Shown here: one piece after another, positions 60,495 to 64,000 of the stretch | Numbering within the stretch: the first letter of the stretch is position 1 | Layout: each line of letters begins with the position of its first letter | Assembly (NCBI GenBank): GCA_030529995.1 | Contig: JAUMVT010000004.1 | Location: 1-64,000 of the forward strand | Direction: 5' to 3' | Length of the DNA stretch: 64,000 nucleotides | Origin: Clostridia bacterium | GTDB taxonomy: Bacteria; Bacillota; Clostridia; Christensenellales; Aristaeellaceae | Notes under the pieces: model-generated | What the model saw: only the letters and a program-made list of their open reading frames with translations | The model's database searches: none | What the model was told of the DNA's origin: nothing | Translations under genes and position numbers: made by a program

Positions 60495-61856
60495 ATGCGC
60501 TCAACACAAAATGACGCCGATATGACTCAAGGCGTTATCTGGAAGCATTTTGTTCGGTTTACCCTGCCCATGATTTTAGGCTTGCTGTTTCAGCAGCTTT
60601 ATAACACGGTGGATACCCTGGTGGTAGGGCAGTTCGTTGGCACGGAAGCCCTGGCGGCCGTAGGCAGCACCACCAGCATTGTGAACATGCTGGTAGGGTT
60701 GAGTGCAGGGCTTTCCACCGGTGCCAGTGTGGTCATCAGTCAGCGCTACGGCGCTCATGACAGCAATGGGCTTCACGATGCGGTGCAGACCACCATTGCC
60801 GTCACGCTGATTCTGTGCGCCCTCTTCACAGCCGTCGGCATTGCCATTGTGCAGCCCATGCTGAACATGATGTCCACCCCGGAGGAAGTGTTTGGCGAGG
60901 CTGAAACCTACCTGACCATTTATTTCAGCGGCATTGCAGGGCTGCTGATTTACAACATGGGGTCCGGCATCCTCCGTGCCGTAGGCGACTCCCGTCATCC
61001 CCTGTACTTTCTGGTGTTCTCCGCGCTGATGAACACGGTGATGGATTTGCTGTTTGTGGTGGTATTCAAAATGGGGGTGGCCGGCGTGGCGTGGGCAACC
61101 ATCATTGCTCAGTTCTGCTCGGCCATTCTGGTGCTGTACACCCTGTCTCAGGACAGCGTACCTTACGGCATCAAGTGGAAGAGTCTCAGCATCCGCAAGG
61201 ATATGCTGAAGGAAATCCTCAGCATCGGTCTTCCCTCCGGCGTACAGCAGGGGCTGACGTCCTTCTCCAACGTGTTTGTCCAGTCCTACATCAATGCCTT
61301 CGGCGCAGCCTGCATGGCCGGCTACAGCAGCTACAACAAGCTGGATGCCTTCATTCTCATTCCTGCCCAGGCCATCTCCATGGCCTCCACCACCTTTGTG
61401 GGGCAGAACTGGGGTGCAAACAAACCTGCGCGAGCCCGGAAAGGCATGTGGCAGGCACTGGGCATGAGTCTTGCTTCCACCGTTGTACTGACCCTTGGCA
61501 TGCTGCTGCTGGCTCGTCCCCTGCTCCGCTTCTTCAGCCCGGATGAGGATGTGATCAGCTACGGTGTGCGGTTCATCACCATTATGACACCATTCTACTT
61601 TGTCATTAGTTTCTATCAAATCTTTGCCGGGGCGCTTCGGGGCGTTGGCAGCGCAACGGCGCCCATGGTGATTATGCTGGGTTCCTTCGTGGTTTTCCGG
61701 CAGATCTACCTTTACATCGCCCAGCAGGCCGGTCTTGGGTTTGTAGGCGTGGCGCTAGGCTATCCCATGGGGTGGATTGTCTGCTCCCTTTCCCTGTCCA
61801 TCGCCTATGCCAGAAGCAAGCTTGCAAAAAAGCACTGCACACGACCGGCAGGCTAA
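60495..61856 (+). CDS. MATE-family efflux transporter
   Basis: 453 residues, twelve membrane segments in two halves. ILGLLFQQLYNTVDTLVVGQ and ALAAVGSTTSIVNMLVGLS in the first half and LPSGVQQGLTSFSNVFVQSY in the second are family signatures. It exports drugs or cationic metabolites using Na+ or H+. The ATG at 60495 has CCGGAGG six bases upstream; the earlier ATG at 60462 lacks one. Single gene. Confidence 0.93.
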   Translation: MRSTQNDADMTQGVIWKHFVRFTLPMILGLLFQQLYNTVDTLVVGQFVGTEALAAVGSTTSIVNMLVGLSAGLSTGASVVISQRYGAHDSNGLHDAVQTTIAVTLILCALFTAVGIAIVQPMLNMMSTPEEVFGEAETYLTIYFSGIAGLLIYNMGSGILRAVGDSRHPLYFLVFSALMNTVMDLLFVVVFKMGVAGVAWATIIAQFCSAILVLYTLSQDSVPYGIKWKSLSIRKDMLKEILSIGLPSGVQQGLTSFSNVFVQSYINAFGAACMAGYSSYNKLDAFILIPAQAISMASTTFVGQNWGANKPARARKGMWQALGMSLASTVVLTLGMLLLARPLLRFFSPDEDVISYGVRFITIMTPFYFVISFYQIFAGALRGVGSATAPMVIMLGSFVVFRQIYLYIAQQAGLGFVGVALGYPMGWIVCSLSLSIAYARSKLAKKHCTRPAG

Positions 61857-61870
61857 CACCAAAACATCAA

Positions 61871-61914
61871 TGAAGGGTCGGAAGAACACTTTCTGTTCCT
61901 CCGACCCTTTATTT
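61871..61914. terminator. Bidirectional terminator between MATE and CNNM/CorC genes
   Basis: AAGGGTCGGA (61873-61882) and TCCGACCCTT (61900-61909) with a further inner GAACA/TGTTC pairing; T-rich flank on plus. Shared by converging genes. Confidence 0.88.
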
Positions 61915-63265
61915 ATGCGTCTGCTTCCGATGAATCCTCATCAGGCTCCGGCTTCACGATTTTGCTGACCAGTGCCGTTTCCACCCGGTGCTCTTCCATC
62001 TTTTCCACCTTGATGTGAAGCCCGTCCACGTCCACTTCCGGCTGGCTGCCGTCCATAGGAATGGTGGTAAACTGGCTGAACACCAGCCCGCCCAAGGTAT
62101 CATAGTCCTCATTCTGTGGCAGTTCAATATCCAGCGCTTCCGCCACATCCTCGAGCCCGGCTGTGCCGGTAATGCGCCAAAGATTCTCACCCAGTCGGGT
62201 AATATCCGCCATGACCTGAGGATCAAACTCATCGTAAATATTGCCCACAATCTCTTCCAGCAGGTCTTCCATGGTGACGACGCCGCTCATGCCGCCGTAC
62301 TCATCCACCACCACAGCCATGTGGACTTTCTTCTTCTGCATGTCACGGAAGAGCACATCTGCCTGCACCGTTTCCGGCACGAAATAGGCAGGGCGAATGA
62401 TTTCCCGCAGGGGTCTGGGAGAAGGCTTCCGCTGCTCCAGCAGATAGTTCCGTGTACTCAGCACACCGATGATGTCGTCCATGTCCTCATCGTACACGGG
62501 GAAGCGGCTCAGACCGGACTCCACAATGGTTTTGATCACGTTCTCCGGGGTTTCCTCCACCCAGATGCTGGTCACATCCGTCCGGTGGGTCATCACATCT
62601 TCAGCGGAATGATTGTTGAACTCGAATATGTTCTCAATCATTTCCTTTTCCGCCTCTTCAATGGTGCCGCTTTCGCCGCCCATGTCCACCAGCATGCGGA
62701 TTTCCTCTTCCGTGACTTCCTCCGGCTTAGCATTGGGATCAATGCCCATCAGCCGCAGAACGCCGTTGGTGGTCTTGTGAATGAGCCACACCAGCGGATG
62801 AAAAATCTTTTCCAGTACAGCTAAAACCCCGCCGGTCAACCGTGCCGCTTTCTCCGGGTGCTGAAGGGCAATCTTCCGGGGCACATAGCCGCCAAGTACC
62901 AGTGTAATGAAGGCAAGCACCAAGGTCAGGAGAATCACGCAAAGGATCTCCATCGAGCCTGCTTCCATGGTCATGCCCCACTGACGGAAAAGTTCTGCCA
63001 GTCTGGGGGCAAAATGCAGCGCCGCAAAAGCGCTGCTGAACAAGGCAGTCAAGGTCAGGCACACCTGTACGGTGGCCAAATATTTCTCCGGCTCATCCGC
63101 CAACTTCAGCAGGTTTGCGGCGGAATCGTCACCGTCTTCCACTTCATGACGCAGCTTCCCATCATTCAGGGAGGTTACGGCCGCCTGCATGGCCGAAAGA
63201 AAGCCGCTGAGGAGAATGAAAAGAAGCTGCAGCAGTAGAGGACCGCCCAACGGGTCGGATGACAA
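61913..63265 (-). CDS. CNNM/HlyC-CorC family membrane protein with CBS domains
   Basis: 450 residues. N-terminal DUF21/CNNM membrane domain (about 1-180, four segments), then a CBS pair (about 205-330; [40 protein letters not shown]) and a C-terminal CorC_HlyC domain. The family is linked to Mg2+ or Co2+ efflux. I take TTG 63265 as start since AAGGAG lies eight bases ahead; the GTG at 63274 abuts the same site with no spacing. Confidence 0.9.
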   Translation of the reverse strand: MSSDPLGGPLLLQLLFILLSGFLSAMQAAVTSLNDGKLRHEVEDGDDSAANLLKLADEPEKYLATVQVCLTLTALFSSAFAALHFAPRLAELFRQWGMTMEAGSMEILCVILLTLVLAFITLVLGGYVPRKIALQHPEKAARLTGGVLAVLEKIFHPLVWLIHKTTNGVLRLMGIDPNAKPEEVTEEEIRMLVDMGGESGTIEEAEKEMIENIFEFNNHSAEDVMTHRTDVTSIWVEETPENVIKTIVESGLSRFPVYDEDMDDIIGVLSTRNYLLEQRKPSPRPLREIIRPAYFVPETVQADVLFRDMQKKKVHMAVVVDEYGGMSGVVTMEDLLEEIVGNIYDEFDPQVMADITRLGENLWRITGTAGLEDVAEALDIELPQNEDYDTLGGLVFSQFTTIPMDGSQPEVDVDGLHIKVEKMEEHRVETALVSKIVKPEPDEDSSEADA

Positions 63266-63353
63266 AAAAATCACTCCTTACAAATCGATGAATCATCACA
63301 GGGCACAGTCATTCATGCACCTGCAGAGAAGCACCTTATGCCTCTCCAGAATA

Positions 63354-63381
63354 AGTATAGCATAATTATTGCCAAAAACAA
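63354..63381 (-). promoter_or_regulatory. Possible promoter of the CNNM/CorC gene
   Basis: Minus strand: -10 TATACT (63354-63359) preceded by TGC; a weak -35 TTGTTT (63376-63381) at 16 bases. It overlaps the T tract of the preceding terminator. Confidence 0.45.
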
Positions 63382-63412
63382 GGGGCAGGATGATTTTGCT
63401 GTCATCCCGCCC
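63371..63412 (-). terminator. Terminator of the gene at the right edge
   Basis: Minus strand: GGGCGGGATGA and TCATCCTGCCC (about 63383-63412) form an 11-base stem with a wobble, followed by CTTGTTTTT. Confidence 0.8.
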
Positions 63413-63431
63413 GAAAATCCTATTCTGTTGA

Positions 63432-64000
63432 TCAGTTGCTGCCGCCGGTCAGTGCCTGCAGAATGCTGGCAGGCAGATTCTGCAGAATCACCAGCAGGTT
63501 GGTCTGGGCAGAGGTCATTGCTTCCTCAAAGTAGGCGGACAGTTCTTCCTCCGTCATTTTGCCGAGATGCACGGCGCTCTGGGCATCAATGTCATCCGCA
63601 GCCTTGTCGGTGGCCTGATCCACGGTGATGGTCACCATAGGCGTCTTGCTGTCATTCAGGTAAAGAGCGACGGTCTTGTTGCCCACGGCATCCTTGCCGT
63701 CAAAGGAGGCCGACTCCTGCACGTTCACGCTCAGGCTGGTGCGGTTTTCTGCTGTACCGTCCCCGGAGAATGCAGCGGTATAGGTCACATCCGAAGAAGC
63801 CTGGGTGTCCCCGTTTTCCTTGGTGCCGTCAGCCGTGAGGCTCATTACTTCCAGCACCGTTCCATCCTTCTTCACATAGGACAAAGCCGCGCCGAAGGAT
63901 ACTTTCTTTTCCGCATCGGTCAGGTAATCCACGGACAGCACCGCATCGGAATCGTCGCTGGTCATGGTGAACGTCAGGGAGTGACCCATGCCATCAGCCG
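63432..64000 (-). CDS. Unknown protein, C-terminal part (5' end beyond window)
   Basis: The frame stays open to the window edge (ADG precedes MGHSLTF), so this is the last 189 or so residues of a longer protein rather than a complete gene. The text is Thr/Ser/Asp-rich with repeating strands (VSFGAALSYVKKDGTVLEVM, RTSLSVNVQESASFDGKDAV), suggesting an exported beta-rich domain, then an amphipathic C-terminal helix with FEEAMTSAQTNLLVILQN. No family recognised. Confidence 0.6.
   Translation of the reverse strand, partial: ADGMGHSLTFTMTSDDSDAVLSVDYLTDAEKKVSFGAALSYVKKDGTVLEVMSLTADGTKENGDTQASSDVTYTAAFSGDGTAENRTSLSVNVQESASFDGKDAVGNKTVALYLNDSKTPMVTITVDQATDKAADDIDAQSAVHLGKMTEEELSAYFEEAMTSAQTNLLVILQNLPASILQALTGGSN

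Overview
The window looks like a chromosomal segment of a Bacillota bacterium of the class Clostridia, of medium to fairly high GC. The evidence is PolC, DprA-TopA-TrmFO-HslV-HslU in the Firmicutes order, XpaC/TelA, a WalRK/MtrAB-type two-component operon with GerMN lipoproteins, strong AGGAGG-type ribosome binding sites and sigma-A promoters of the TTGACA-N17-TATAAT type, often with TGC before the -10. A guess of a Christensenellales-type gut anaerobe rests only on the secreted-protein style (solute-binding proteins with signal peptidase I signals ending in ALAEG or AFAED) and is weak. I saw no rRNA, tRNA, CRISPR array, insertion sequence or prophage.

Layout. 1-5.6 kb (minus strand): start of rpsB; coaE, a membrane-anchored lytic transglycosylase and a peptide-binding protein; xpaC-telA. 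5.6-9.1 kb: an accessory patch with a type I methylase pair hsdM-hsdS lacking hsdR and a Phd/RelE-type toxin-antitoxin pair. 9.2-16.6 kb (minus): deoD; a serine hydrolase and a TetR regulator; an ABC transporter operon of the ferric/phosphonate type that ends in a metallo-beta-lactamase-fold protein. 16.8-21.5 kb (plus): a short MetE-type methyltransferase, then a tightly packed five-gene operon of obscure function (micro membrane protein, DUF4230-like protein, a two-domain P-loop kinase, a C39-like cysteine peptidase, a LacX-type mutarotase).

21.5-27.7 kb (minus): response regulator, histidine kinase and two GerMN lipoproteins, each overlapping the next by four bases or more, followed by a separately promoted HtrA protease. 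28-33.6 kb (plus): polC and a second class C-type serine hydrolase. 33.7-36.5 kb (minus): sugar-type binding protein and galactokinase. 36.8-44.2 kb (plus): dprA, topA, trmFO, hslV, hslU and a secreted DUF6273-like protein. 44.3-50.9 kb: a flavodoxin-fold reductase (minus), then a BMP/Nup-type nucleoside ABC transporter with a radical SAM enzyme (plus).

50.9-60.2 kb (minus): acetyltransferase, TldD, TldE/PmbA and an ArsR-type metal sensor; a CmpB-family membrane protein; a GlpA-like/GlpB-like/DUF1667 redox trio; two small secreted proteins of unknown function, one with a striking long hairpin in its leader. 60.5-64 kb: a MATE exporter (plus), a CNNM/CorC-type membrane protein (minus) and the 3' part of an unknown protein cut by the window edge.

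The parts most likely to hold undescribed biology are the 18.1-21.5 kb operon, the two-component/GerMN operon, the radical SAM enzyme attached to the nucleoside transporter, the metallo-beta-lactamase-fold protein in the ABC operon, and the structured leader at 60.25 kb.
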